Shown here: positions 12,401-25,000 of the stretch, piece by piece
Numbering within the stretch: the stretch's first letter is position 1
Layout of the letters: every line of letters begins with the position of its first letter
Assembly: GCF_001659605.2 (NCBI RefSeq)
Contig: NC_035178.2
Span: forward strand, 10,238,062-10,302,061
Direction: 5' to 3'
DNA length: 64,000 nt
Origin: Manihot esculenta
Taxonomy: Eukaryota; Streptophyta; Magnoliopsida; Malpighiales; Euphorbiaceae
Notes under the pieces: model-generated
The model's database searches: none
The model's input: the letters and a program-made list of their open reading frames with translations, nothing else
Told to the model about the DNA's origin: nothing
Position numbers and translations under genes: made by a program

Positions 12401-12604
12401 ATCTTTGGTATAGGGAGTTTTCTGAGCAGCTTTCTTATATCTGCCATTGAAAAATGCACTGGTGGGCAAGGGCATGATAGTTGGTTTGCTAATAATCTGA
12501 ATCGGGCTCATCTTGATTACTTTTATTGGTTACTTGCTGGATTAAGCATGGTACAATTCGTTGCCTACTTGTACTTTGCAAAAAACTATGTATATAATAG
12601 GTAA
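9428..12604 (+). CDS. NPF5: NRT1/PTR family (NPF5.10-like) transporter, copy 2, altered ExxER
   Basis: Same family and architecture as copy 1. Exons: 9428-9575, 9653-9870, 10277-10824, 11800-12604; 572 codons plus TAA. Intron phases (1, 0, 2) match copies 1 and 3. Intron 1 is only 77 bp. The motif normally written ExxER reads E52-V-A-E55-S56 followed by FAYYG: codon AGT replaces the arginine. Arg and both Glu of this TM1 motif are central to proton coupling in POT transporters, so coupling or activity may differ, although the frame is fully open and other landmarks ([42 protein letters not shown]) are intact. The N-terminus has a Ser/Thr repeat (STSTSTS). The start is the only upstream in-frame ATG before the conserved DYKGLP segment. 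Confidence 0.9.
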
Positions 12605-14057
12605 GGCTCATTGTAAATTCAGAGTTGCCTTGCTGTTAGTGTTATTACTCGTTTACTTGCATGTTGTGGGATGTTAAAATATTTTGTATTATTATTATAT
12701 AGAATAATATAAAGTTAATTTATAAAATAACATAAAATTATTTTATAAAATAATATATTTTTTATATAAATTCACTCCGTTTTATAAGAGAAGTAAAATA
12801 TTTTTTTATATATATAAATTTAAAATTTAAAATTATTAATTGATGAAAAATAGATTATAATATGTTATTTTATTTTTTAGAATTTAAAATAATATAAGAA
12901 AAACTATTGGTTAAATATGCAATTAATACGCATGATTTTCAATTATAGAGTAAAAAATTTAAAAACCTTAAATATTAATTAAGTATAAGTCATGCATTAG
13001 CAAATCTCATTACATCAAATAAATTACAAGTTTTAGCATTTATTATTATATATTATTAGTATTAATAATAAGATTTTATTCAAAATAACTATATTTTTAA
13101 GAAAATAAAATTTATTAAATTTCACAGCAGTGGTGACAGAGAGGATAATCATTCGGATAATATTTAAATGACTCTGATTTCTATCAAAAAGAGTTGAGTT
13201 GGCCAAAAAGAATTATGCAATCATATATCTTATATTAAATGTCAAGAAAACAATACATCTTGAAGGTTAAGAAGATAATAAGAGAATAAATTTTCAAAAC
13301 ACGAGCCATTTGAAAACAGAGAAGATAAAATTGTGTGAAGAACTATATAGAATGAAAATTGTGCTAGTGAATTTTATATAAAATGGATATAATAAAAGTT
13401 ACATTTTTATAGAATGCAAAGAAAATAAAATTATTATAAATGATAAATTATAATAATTTAGATTTAATAATTTGGTTGTTCAAAATTTATAACTCTTGAT
13501 TGTATGAAAAATATTGTTTTACTTTTTATTATACTTTAATTATTTAGGTCTATATTTTTATAAATTATTTAAATAAAATAAAATTTTAATTTAATAATAT
13601 TTTGTGTAATTAATTTTATTAATTTTTTAATTATTTTATAATTTATAACAATTAATCTTTTTTTATAATAATTTTAATCAATTATATATATTTAACAAAA
13701 ATATGTATTTACTAATCAGATTATATTAGATATAATTTTAAAAAATTATCAAATCAATAAACTAACACCGTTGTGAAATAGTAAAAAATTATTTTATTAT
13801 GAACTTATATATATTTATATATATTTTTTTTTATCATGATTTATTTTATTGTTTAAACATCTTTTTATATGATAGTTATTTAACTTTTATAAATATATTT
13901 ATAATATTTTATTTATTATTAAAATGAAAAATATAATAAATGTTTTTAATAATAAAATACAATAAAAATTTTATTATAATATAATAATATATTATATTAA
14001 AAAGTAATAAGAAATTAAAACATTAGTACAATCCGTATAATAAATTATATTTATTAT
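12605..14057. other. AT-rich spacer
   Basis: Downstream of NPF copy 2 the DNA is almost wholly A/T with short inverted and direct runs. I see no gene, RNA or defined element before the solo LTR at 14058. Confidence 0.7.
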
Positions 14058-14541
14058 TGATGACCGCTGGATTTTTCCATTCCCTTACGAGGCCGGGCCT
14101 ATAGTAGCAGCACATAATCAGGAGGCTCCTAAGCCCCCGAATAAGTCAGGTCCAATCCGTCCATCTTCCGGATCGGACTCCTATTTAAGTCACTCACTCA
14201 GACCGGCCTAACCCATTTATCAGCCTTAAAGCCAGCCCTTTCTTAGGTTTTGGTTCTTTTTCCTCAAATCCAGTCACAAGAAGAAAAGACTGCGGGTCCA
14301 ATCATTTCGCAGCCCTATTCACACACGCGCCGAAGGGAATTAAATGCTTATCTGACACAGAGAGGGGCATGGGGTCACCCCTACGTACGGACCTACACCA
14401 TGGGGTAGGTAGTCCTATAGCGGAGAGGTCATCTCGTGTGAAGGGGAAGAAAGAGGATAAAAGGGAGGAGATACTCTCCTCTAAGGCTAAGTTTATTCTA
14501 AGTTCACAAAACCCTTGTAAAACCCTATTTTCTGGATCTCA
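14058..14541. mobile_element. solo LTR, 484 bp, with perfect ATTAT target duplication
   Basis: The block begins TGATGACCGC and ends GGATCTCA, i.e. TG...CA, and is flanked by ATTAT at 14053-14057 and again at 14542-14546. It is strikingly GC-richer than its surroundings. It has no coding capacity. A second divergent copy lies at 58751-59191, sharing both termini and internal words such as GAATTAAATG and CGTACGTACGGACCT. I infer a solo LTR (or a very short non-autonomous LTR element) of an unassigned family. Confidence 0.75.
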
Positions 14542-16076
14542 ATTATATTAAAGTTAAAAATAAAAAAATTATATATTAATAGTAATGATAAAAATAATAA
14601 ATTTTATTTAATTAATATATATATATATATATACATTAATTATTATTTTATATAAAAATAAAATTATAAATATATAAAATTATAAATTTAGATCATATGA
14701 CATTTTTAATCTCTCATATATTTATATAAGAGGTAGAAAACCTGTAATATCAATTAATTAATAATATTGGTTATAATTTTTTTATGATTTATTTATTATT
14801 AAAAATAAAAATAAAAATAAAATATATATTAAAATTTTTATTTTATTATGATTAATATATTATATTAAAAAAATATAAAAAATAAAAAAATCACATATTA
14901 ATAGTAATAATAAGAAATTAAAAAATTATATACTGATAATAATAAAAAATTAAAAAATTCTCATATTAATAGTAATTATAAAAAATTTATTTTATAGGTT
15001 ATATATATATATATATAACGGGAGAATCACGATTTTATAGAAAATTTACAAGTTTGTCTTAATAGGTTAAAAACGTACTGTTTAATACTTTTATAAAGAA
15101 GCTTTTAATTGTCTTGAATATCCTATTGAGTTTCTAAAATTTTAAATGTATATATTTGTTATTTCTATATGTTAGGAAAGTCAATCAAATAAATATGATA
15201 GCATAATCTCATGAGTATGTCTATACAGCTTATGAGTTTTTTTTTAAATTAATTAATTTAAATAGTAATTTACACTTTTCTCGTCTAATTTAAAATTTTA
15301 AATATTTATAAACTTTAAATAACTTATAAATATTTAATAATTACAAATTAATTTTCATAAATTAAGTCACCTATAATATTTTCCCTGTCATAAGTATCCC
15401 AACTTATTCATAGTAAAAGAAGTAATTTTTGAGAAAATCAGTAAGTTTTCTTTTCTCACGATCTTATTCCAAAACTTGAGTCACCCATATAGAATGACTA
15501 TTTTGCTTCATCGCCCATCCCATCGGGAGCGCCATTCATCGACCGATCATTTCTTGAAGTCCAGTCACTAGAGACTGTCCAGACGTTGTCGATACCAACA
15601 CCAACATGTGAGTGGTTTTCCGGTGACTTTTCTCGCTCCGACCTCTTCTTTCCGGGTTGACTTCTCGTGGGGACTCCAGCCAAGTGTGTTATTACCTTAG
15701 TTACGAGTCCTTGAAAGTGTACTTGTTTTTGTGTGTAATTTGGTTAGAGTGTTCTGGTTTTCTTTGATTCATTTGATCAACTATGGGTCTTTGTTTATTA
15801 AAGTTGAAAATAACACGTGTTTTTTCTTCGTTATTAAAGTTGAAAATTCCAATTCCAAATGCAATAACCAAAAACGACAATATCAAATCTCAATCCGACA
15901 GTCACCTCTCCATATAAATTATGTAGAGAAAAAGACAATAAATAAATAAATAAATGATATATATAACTGAAAATTTATATTAATAACTGATGCGGCTGCT
16001 TTGATATTTTGCTTTCATATTATTGTTATACACCAGAGGATAGGCTGTGGTGGCCATCATCATCGCTCCACCGGAG
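14542..16076. other. spacer and upstream region of NPF copy 3
   Basis: 14.55-15.45 kb is AT-rich with repeated TATTAATAGTAATAATAAAAAATT-like words. 15.45-15.72 kb is a short island of mixed composition with no gene I recognise. The TTATTAAAGTTGAAAAT word occurs twice, near 15797 and 15832. An AACACGTGTT palindrome lies at 15812-15821. Confidence 0.55.
15812..15821. promoter_or_regulatory. AACACGTGTT G-box-like palindrome upstream of NPF copy 3
   Basis: A 10-bp palindrome with CACGTG core lies about 260 bp before the ATG at 16077, a distance similar to the ACACGTGT upstream of copy 1. A regulatory role is inferred only. Confidence 0.35.
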
Positions 16077-19000
16077 ATGGCTATCACAAGTGCGTCCTCT
16101 TCCGATTCACCAGACATCCGAGCTCCTCTGCTGTACGACACCGTCGAGGGTTCTGTTGACTACAAAGGCCGTTCTGTTTATAAATTCAACTCAGGCGGCT
16201 GGAGATCCGCGTCTTTTATTATAGGTAAAATTTTTCTCTCTTTTAGATTAGAGGATTGTTGATGAGTTTGATTCATTTTCAGGAGTTGAGGTTGCTGAGA
16301 GATTTGCTTACTATGGGATAGCGTCCAACCTGATTACGTTTTTGACGGGGCCACTTGGTCAGTCGACGGCTACTGCGGCGGAGAACGTCAACGCTTGGTC
16401 GGGAACGGCGTCTTTGCTGCCTTTGTTAGGTGCATTTGTTGCTGATTCTTTCCTTGGGAGATTCCGCACTATTATTGTTGCCTCTCTTATCTATATCTTG
16501 GTAAAATTCCTCACTCTTTGATTTTTCCTCTAGTTCATGGTAGAAATTAGAAAATTATTCGTGATGTTTAAGTAAATTGAATAGCTTTTATTAAGATTAG
16601 AGTTACCGTTTCAACAAATTGCTGAATGGCTATTCCATTTCCACATTATTCCATGTTTTTCCATAAACTAAAAAGGCATGGAGCATGAAGTTAAGGCAGG
16701 GGCTGTTATACAAACAGGATGTTAACGTTATCTTATAATTACTACGATAACTTGGGTTGAATGAAAAATTGATGCTTGCTTATGAAATATTTTGAATGCC
16801 TAATGTTCAATAGGAATGCTTCCAAGTTTCAATCTTTGTATGTGTAGTCATTTGTGTAGATTGGACTAACTAAACAAACAGTTCAGTTCAGATATGCTAA
16901 AGCCTCCTTGAGACCAATTTCATATCCAGGTTCTGCCTGCCCATTGGGATTCTTATTTCTCTTGAATTTATATGCTTCCTGCAACTAGTCCAGAGTGCAA
17001 ATTTTTAACTTGATCCATATGCGGATAAAAACTGACAAAACCAAATGCTTAATTGGTGTTGACCACTTCTCTATTGTCTAAATCATGGTATTCCTTTGCA
17101 ACCATTTTTTGAGGCAAGTTTTTGTTCTATAGTTATAGATCCTCTGTTTGATAATGTAGTTTCTCTGGAAAAAGAGAAAAGAAACTGGGATAGGTGTTTA
17201 TCGCTATGGTTCAGGAAGTGCCTGCCCTCCAACCTAAGTGTAGAAAGTGCTGCCCTGTTCTTACTGCATTCCAAACCTAACTAGGGTAGCTGTGTTGAAT
17301 AAACCTATAAAACCTGCTTTTTCTTTTACCTCTGTTTAAACTTGTGGGACATATCTAATTTTAAATTTGTGAACAGTAGATGGACAAAGAAACTAGGTAG
17401 ATTGCTATTTACTTCATTCCCTAACTTCTTAAGGAGATGGATAGAAATACTTGTCTTGTTCTGTTCCAATTAATTATAAGTTTGCCCATTTTTGTCTTTG
17501 GTTTTGAAATATATGCCCTGTTTGGAATTTAATAACAGGGACTTGGCTTGTTGACTCTATCGGCAATTCTTCCTTCTTTCAGTGCTTCTGATTGCCCAAG
17601 CACCAACATTAGCACAAAGTGTTCAGCTAATCCAATTCAAGTAGTCTTGTTCTTCTTTTCTCTATATTTGGTAGCACTTGGGCAAGGTGGGCATAAACCT
17701 TGTGTTCAGGCTTTTGGAGCAGATCAGTTTGATGGACAAGACCCTAAGGAGTACAAGGCCAAAAGCTCATTTTTCAATTGGTGGTACTTCTGCATGTGCT
17801 CTGGCACCCTAGTAACACTACTGTTTTTAAACTACATCCAAGACAACCTTAATTGGGCTCTTGGATTTGGAATTCCATGTATTATGATGGTCATTGCACT
17901 TATTCTCTTCTTACTTGGAACCAAGACATATCGCTATAGTGTCAAAGTAGAAGAGAAAAGTGCATTTCTAAGGATTGGTCTGGTATTTGTTTCAGCAATT
18001 AAGAATTGGCGAACTTCCCCTTCTGCACTAGCTTTAGAGGAAGAAACACGCGGAATGCTACCTCACCAAAGTTCTGAGCAATTCAAGTAAGAAAATAACA
18101 CTTTTCTCTTTGAAATAAAAATGGCAGCGAGTATAAAAGCATCAGCATATCTGGATAAAAGTTCTCATATATTGGAAGTAAAAAGGATAATATGTATTAT
18201 GGCTTAACTATTTCATAAATTAATAATTTGGTGTTCATTTAATTATAAGATAATTGACCAAATCCAATAAACTAACTCTTAAATTTGATAATACATCAAT
18301 TGATAAATACCAAAATAACTAATTCTTACAAGTCTTTTCTTCTTATTCTTCTTCTGTTTTTAAATGTTTTTAGCTAATGAAGTCATTTTCTTCTTTCAGG
18401 TAATGGGTAAAATAAAGAAGTATATATATGAATTTGTTTTGGAGCATCAATTATAAAGATAAAATAGCCCATTTATTTACACCATGTTTGGCAAAAATCA
18501 ATTACAAAATTAGAAAAACTTGACAATGAATTTTACTGTTTAGTATGTTAGAATTTAAAAATGTAGAATCAATTGAGTCCTATATAGTTTATGATTTGCT
18601 GTGCGTCCAATCCTAAAGCAGAACTGTAAGAAGTTGTTTAAATAAAGCTTTACTTTAGTAATTCATTGTATTTAATGACTAATTAAGTGGTATTATTGTT
18701 CGCAACGCCTCTTAAGCAAAAAAATAGCCAACGAAAATTTTGGATAGATGTGTTTATGGCTTATTTAAAGATGAAGACGTGAAACATGCACTCCATAAAC
18801 CAGGCTCTATCATGTTAACTTATTCCATGCAAAAGCTTAATGGATGGACGGTGTGACTCTTGTACTATATTTTCTATGTCCGTTTTATATCACTATATTA
18901 ACGCTACCTTGTTTCATGTTCTTATTTGATATTTATGTTCAGAGCTTGATTTAGATGACTCTAAAATGGGTGTGATTAATGTTTATAGTAAAAATTCAGT

Positions 19001-20140
19001 GTGGTATACTTGCCACCATATGAACATATGCATGTTGGGATTTGTAGGAAATCACTCTTCAGTGGTTGTAGAGAGGGAAGCAGTCATTGTGCACAATGTC
19101 TCCAAGATACTTTTGTCTTTTAAATGCCTTCCAATTTTCTCTTCTAGTCAAACAGATGTAAAAGGAAAGCTTGATTACTGAAGTCAAGTTAGGTCATGAA
19201 TAAAAGAACTTGTGTTTTCTGATTTTTAGCCTATGAGGTTTTTTATACTGTTGAACCAGTGATGCTAAAAAATCGTAAAACTTTACCATATTGGAAGCTC
19301 TTCTAAATTACAAATTGGATCTTCTTATGTGCCAGGTTCCTCAACAAGGCCCTGCTTACACCAAATGGCTCTAAGGAGACTGGGAAGGTGTGTAGCCTTA
19401 GTGAAATTGAAGAAGCGAAAGCAGTACTTAGGCTTGTTCCAATATGGGCTACATGCTTGGTATATGCTGTTGCATTTGCACAATCCTCAACTTTCTTTAC
19501 CAAGCAAGGGGTAACTATGGATAGATCAATTTCCCCGGGATTTAAAGTACCACCAGCTACACTTCAATCTTTTATCAGCCTTGCCATTGTCCTATTTATT
19601 CCCATCTATGACCGCATTTTTGTTCCCATAGCAAGGGCTTTAACTGGGAAACCTTCTGGCATCACAATGCTTCAGAGGATTGGAACTGGAATGTTTTTAT
19701 CTGCTCTATCTATGGCAATTGCTGCATTGATCGAGACGAAGAGGCTTGAAGTTGCTCGAGAACACGGGCTAATTGACAAGCCAAATGTGACAGTTCCAAT
19801 GAGCATTTGGTGGCTAGTTCCTCAATATGTCTTGTTCGGACTTGCTGATGTATTTACCATGGTAGGCCTGCAAGAATTCTTCTATGATCAGGTACCTAGT
19901 GAATTAAGAAGTGTGGGTCTCTCTCTCTACCTCAGCATATTCGGTGTAGGAAGCTTTATAAGCAGCTTTCTTGTCTCTGCCATTGAAAAAGCCACTGGTG
20001 GGGAAGGCCATGACAGTTGGTTCGCCAATAATCTAAACCGGGGTCATCTCAATTACTTCTATTGGCTACTTGCTGCGCTAAGTGTAGTACAATTGTTTGT
20101 TTATTTGTATTTTGCAAAGAATTATGTGTATAATAGGTGA
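16077..20140 (+). CDS. NPF5: NRT1/PTR family (NPF5.10-like) transporter, copy 3
   Basis: Exons: 16077-16224, 16283-16500, 17539-18086, 19336-20140; 572 codons plus TGA, the same lengths exon by exon as copy 2. ExxER is intact (E52-V-A-E55-R56, then FAYYG). The 12-helix layout follows copies 1 and 2: exon 2 carries TM1 to early TM3 with [12 protein letters not shown], exon 3 ends in the central loop, exon 4 holds TM7-12 with QEFFYDQVP and SWFANNLN. Intron 1 is only 58 bp (16225-16282), near the lower limit for plant introns, while intron 2 (1,038 bp) and intron 3 (1,249 bp) are the longest of the trio. A GTG-initiated extension to 16047 is open but has no ATG, so the ATG at 16077 is preferred. 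Likely a working proton-coupled transporter; substrate unknown. Confidence 0.9.
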
Positions 20141-23100
20141 GGGGCAATACAAGTGCTGCAGTGATTCTTGCTATTACTGTAATTGGTATAGTGAGGAATA
20201 TGTGGTAGGGCAAGTGGCTAAGAAATTCTCGGCGCAAGCATATTGCAAGTGGGAGACAATGTTTGGTCGAGCTTGTCCAGTTGTAAGAAAAAGAGAAAAA
20301 AATAAAAAAATAAAAAAAACAAAAGGTCTTGATCTCCTCATTGAATGCAAGTGCCTTTGTTAAATCTGTATCTTTCAGTGTACAATAATTTCTTTAATAG
20401 ACCGAATTGCTCAGCTGCTCTTGTCAAATATTTGTAGTTTGCTTGTTTAAGTGTCACTGAAATACTGCTTTTTTTTTTTGGAAAAACTTATTATTTAATC
20501 ATTGCCAAGACGTTCATTAATTTTTCGATTTCAAAATATACACATTTTAAAAAGTTTATTAAAAAATATATATTAAGATGTTTTTAATATTTTAAAAAAT
20601 TTATTAATTCATCCATCTAAAAATTCTAAAATACAGATAAATACAAGTTCATGATTTTCTCTGAATCACAGAAATTAAATAATAAAATTTTTAATAATAA
20701 AATTTAATGAAAAGAATAATAAATATATTTTTTAAAATAATAAAAATATTTTAATATATTTTTTGAAATAAAAAATTAACTAATAAATTTTTATAAAGAA
20801 TAAATAATGATGAGAACCAAAGGATAGAAGATCTTGGTGAGCTAAATCTGTATCGAAACTTAAAACCCTGAAGGCCTCGTGGATTGTGGAAGTTGAAGTC
20901 TAGATTTGAATCATGAGATTCCATATCGGCCAGTAGCCTGCAGAATACAAGCAAGCAAAAGACTGATACATCAAAACGGTCCGTGTTGGGAAAGACTTGA
21001 GCCAATGGATCTCGAGTGTGATAACACATGCATTTCAGTGACCCATGCTACAAAATTGTCAACAATTTTGGCCTTTTGCTTCTATTGTTGGCCTACTTAA
21101 GATATTTGAATTTCAAATTGAAAATATTTCCCCTATATACATCATTTATATCTTGGGGCAGTGTTAAAATTACTGCTATTGAATTTGTTTCTTGAAAGTA
21201 GCCTTTGCAATTCACCTCACTTCAGGCCTAATGCCTTACATTGCAACCAAGTGATGGGTTAACTTGTCCCCAATAGGAGCTATTAAATCACTCTGTTCTT
21301 ACCTTCGACATGTTTTCTTTAGATGCGGACTTCGTACGGTTAATTGCTTGGTTGATACTGTAGTAAAATTATACTTGAAAGGAGTATTGCCTTCTTCCTG
21401 GTGGGCGCATGATCTGAATGTTTTAGTTTTCTTGTAATGTAGTTGTTTCAGCTGTTTCTACTGTTATACAATGCAAGTAAAAAATTTATTGCCACCAATT
21501 TTTTTCTAAAAGAAAGGGTTTTTCTCCTTTCAAAAATAAGCTATAATGTGAGCATTTGTCAGGCCAGTGGGCACCTGGTTCACCACTTGCACTAAATTGA
21601 GGAACTTTCTGTGCTGGAATCTCTTCTTCAACCACCAAGTGCTAATCTATAAAATGATTGTGCTTGTGAACGGAAAGTAACAAGGACATTAGAAAATAGT
21701 TGAGAAAAAAGCTCATGTGTATTGTTTATAAAAGCAAAAACTACTAGAACGAGTTAGAAGTTTTTCTCAACCGAATGTTAATTATTTTTATAATTAACTA
21801 CTCGTTTTCTGCTTGAATTCTCTATTGTAATCTGCTGCACGTGGAATGTATGATTTTTTAATTCAATATCAGTTTGATATTTTTCAATTCGGTGTTTTTC
21901 AGCTTGAAATTAATTCAATATAATTTCGAAGAAGAGATATCGAAACTCATCCCTATGTATTTCTTTATATGCACCATTTTATTAACTCTGTTTGTTGCGC
22001 TGCGTTTTGTTTAGTAGGTGTTATTTTTTCAAATTGCTGCCAGGATTTTCTTGGTGTTGACGGTCCTCACTTGTCTTGTTCCAGGGCCTAACATTTAAAA
22101 CAAGTAATGATTGGTTCATCCTCAGTACTGGTGAAAGATTGAGAAGCAAATCACCACTTTTTCAAGTTCATGACTTATTGGTGGATAGATCTATAGCTTT
22201 CAGATCAATTCTGGCCAAATTTTTCTGCTTTATTGAGGGACATGTGTACTGATTGGAATAAAACAGCCTAAAAGTTAATATTAGTTTGAAATCTAATTCA
22301 GTGTGTTTGCTTTTGGCGAAAAGAAAAAAAAAAAGTCTTGCAAATCAAAAGGCCAAAAATTGACTAAGAAGAAAAAGATTGTGGAAAAAGTATTATTTAG
22401 TTATTGTTATTTAGTGAAATTAATTAATTATTTTTAATTAATTATTTTTAAAAATATATTGGATATTATAACTATTTATTCTTATTCTCCTTATTTTGAC
22501 ATGATTTATTTTGTAAAAAAAAATTCAAAAAAATTCTTATAAAATCATACAAAATTTTTATTTCTTTTAAAATGAAAAATATTCAAGTTAAAAAAAATTA
22601 ATTTTTTTATTCCAAATAAAAAAAATTAATTTTTTTCATTTTAAATAAAAAATTAATTAAATTAAATTTTTACTAAATTTTTTATTCAAAAGGATTATGA
22701 ATGGCAAGAGGTGAATAATTGTATTCTAAGGGCCAAATTAATTAAAAAATCCCACATTATGTTATTTTACATTCTAATCTAAATATTTAAATTTTAATGA
22801 ATTGATCCAACATTTATATTTAAATTTCATAAATCTTTAAAAATTAAAATGTAAGATGTAAAAGAAAACACTAAATATAATATTTTATAATTTTTTAATA
22901 TAAACTAATTCTACAATATCAAAATAATATTAATTTATACTTAACAATGGTTAAATAATATATTTTATTTTAAAAATTATAGTAATTTAATTCTTAAATA
23001 TATAGTCTACAATTTCAATAGTAAGTAGATTTTATTTTGCTGTAATAATTATAAAGATTTTATAATATATATTATATTTAATTATTTTATATATACTACT

Positions 23101-24494
23101 ATTTTAAATTAAATAATATGTTTATTTTATAATTATTATTGTAAAATAAAATCTATCGTAAACTATATATTTAATAATTAAATTATTTATTTTTAATTTT
23201 AATTTTAAAAATTAATTAAAATTACATTAAATATAAATATTAAATTAATTTATTTAAAATTTAAACATTTAAATTAAAATGCGACAAAGTTAGATTTTTT
23301 AAGTCAATTGGCCATTTTAAAATAGCACACATTAATTAGGAAAAAGATAGTTTATTCATTTCAGGAGAGACATGATAGTTTGAAACTGTAGGAATTCATT
23401 AATGTGTTCCTACAAAATAATGGATTAAGTAGTTAATTTTATTAAAATGTGGGGATTAAATTGTAGTTTTACTAGAACATGGCGAGCTGTATTTGCAAGT
23501 ATATAGGTCTGAATCACTGCTGGACCACCTAGAACAAAGAGATTTACAAAGGGATTATGGTTAAGCTTTATGATTATACCAAGAAAAATAAAAATAAAAA
23601 TAAAGCAACAGCAATTTTGGAATTTGCATATAAACAAGAATTAGCTGGAGCTTACCTGTCAACTAATGCAATCTTACCTGTCAACTAATGCAATCTTACC
23701 TGTCAATTTATGTAAAATTTGCATATAAACACTTTGCTAATCTACTTATTATTCACACAATTTTCCAAACTTCATTAATTTATAAATTTAATACATATCC
23801 TAAATATTTTGTATTACATGCATAATAGAAGTTAATCTTTTATTTTTTAAAAAAAAATAAAAATTAAAGAAAAAAAATTTTATATAAAACATTGAAATCC
23901 ACGTTAATTTGACATGGAAATAATTTATCCAAGGCAAGTAATTTAATTATTCAATAAACATATTAAAATTATAAAATATTTTTTAAGTATTTTTATTACA
24001 ATCATACATTTATAGGAATTTGAACTGGGTTTTAAACTTTTCAATAAAATGAATTCAGTTGATAGCTTTTTTTTGGTTATTTCTTTTTTTTTTTCTTCAA
24101 TAAAATTTTTAAATTTAAAAAGTAAATACACTTGAAAAAAAGACATGTTGAAAAATTGCCTAGCTTATGATGTTTCTGATTTGATCTAAAAGCTTTAAAT
24201 TGAAAGGAAAGTTATATTTTAATCTCTATTGATTTGTTCTGATTGAATGACTATACATCCTAGGGTTTGTTTGATACTTATTTTATCAATTCTAATCATT
24301 TTAGGGGTATGCTTGAAAATCCAATTAATGCTTCAGCTAGGATTTTTTATTTTTCTAATTAATAAGAATCTTCTCCTAGTTATTTTGGGAGTTCCAACCT
24401 TCTATATAAATCTCATTTTCACTCCATTCTAGTTTTATGTCAATAAAATTATGAAATTATGTAATACAATAATTATTCAAAATAAATTATGAAT
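20141..24494. other. spacer downstream of the NPF cluster
   Basis: 20.14-20.4 kb is the probable 3' UTR of copy 3. 20.8-22.3 kb has near-genic base composition and scattered short open frames but nothing I can assign. 22.4-24.5 kb is AT-rich. A 27-nt stretch at 22142-22168 matches 7154-7180, with one mismatch. No gene is supported. Confidence 0.5.
23651..23710. repeat. 22-bp short tandem repeat, 2.7 copies
   Basis: The unit starting CTTACCTGTCAACTAATGCA repeats at 23651, 23673 and, diverged and truncated, 23695. Confidence 0.85.
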
Positions 24495-25000
24495 TGTTAC
24501 TATAAAATAGTGTCACGTCATAAGAATTTGATTAGCCGATATACAATCTCACTTATAAAAAAGAAAACACAAACACTATATTATTCAGATTTCATCAAGA
24601 CTCGCAATCTCCTGTAGAGATCGAGTATTCACCGTCAAATTATCATTAGCAAACACAATTTGACAGATTCTCATTACGCTTATAATCACATAATCTCCTA
24701 TCAATTAAATGATACTAATTAGATTTTTAAAAAATGTTATAATTAATTCTATCTTTTTATAATATAAAAATTAATAATTACATAGGCAAATATGTAAATT
24801 CTTACATAAACTCTTGAATTTTAAATAATTTTTTATATTCGCTCTTTTATTCAATTTACTCAATTTTAAATAATTTTTTATATTCGCTCTTTTATTCAAT
24901 TTACTCATTTGCGCATCGGAGTGGCTGTTATAAGAGTCAATCACCGTTCTCTTTCTTGCAGATTAATCAATCACGGTATAATTTCGTTTCAGTCACATCA
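24495..25000 (+). mobile_element. solo LTR of the TAT-like gypsy family
   Basis: It begins TGTTACTATAAAATAG and ends CACATCA. It aligns along its length with the LTRs at 48835-49394 and 53378-53932: shared words include TACGCTTATAATCAC, AATGTTATAATTAA, the TATA-box word TATAAAAA at about 24763, and CGGAGTGGCTG near the 3' end. Flanks TGAAT (24490-24494) and AGAAT (25001-25005) match at four of five bases, suggesting a decayed target duplication. No internal region is present, hence solo LTR. A 45-bp tandem duplication inside it (24818-24907) is private to this copy. Confidence 0.75.
24818..24907. repeat. 45-bp tandem duplication within the solo LTR
   Basis: Two identical adjacent 45-bp units, 24818-24862 and 24863-24907, each containing TATTCGCTCTTTTATTC. 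The identity implies a recent event compared with the divergence of the LTR itself. Confidence 0.9.

Noticed and set aside
21300..21430. Possible exon-like stretch (reads LRCGLRTVNCLVDTVV in one frame)
   Set aside because: No start, no splice-linked partner and no recognised domain; not enough to call a gene.
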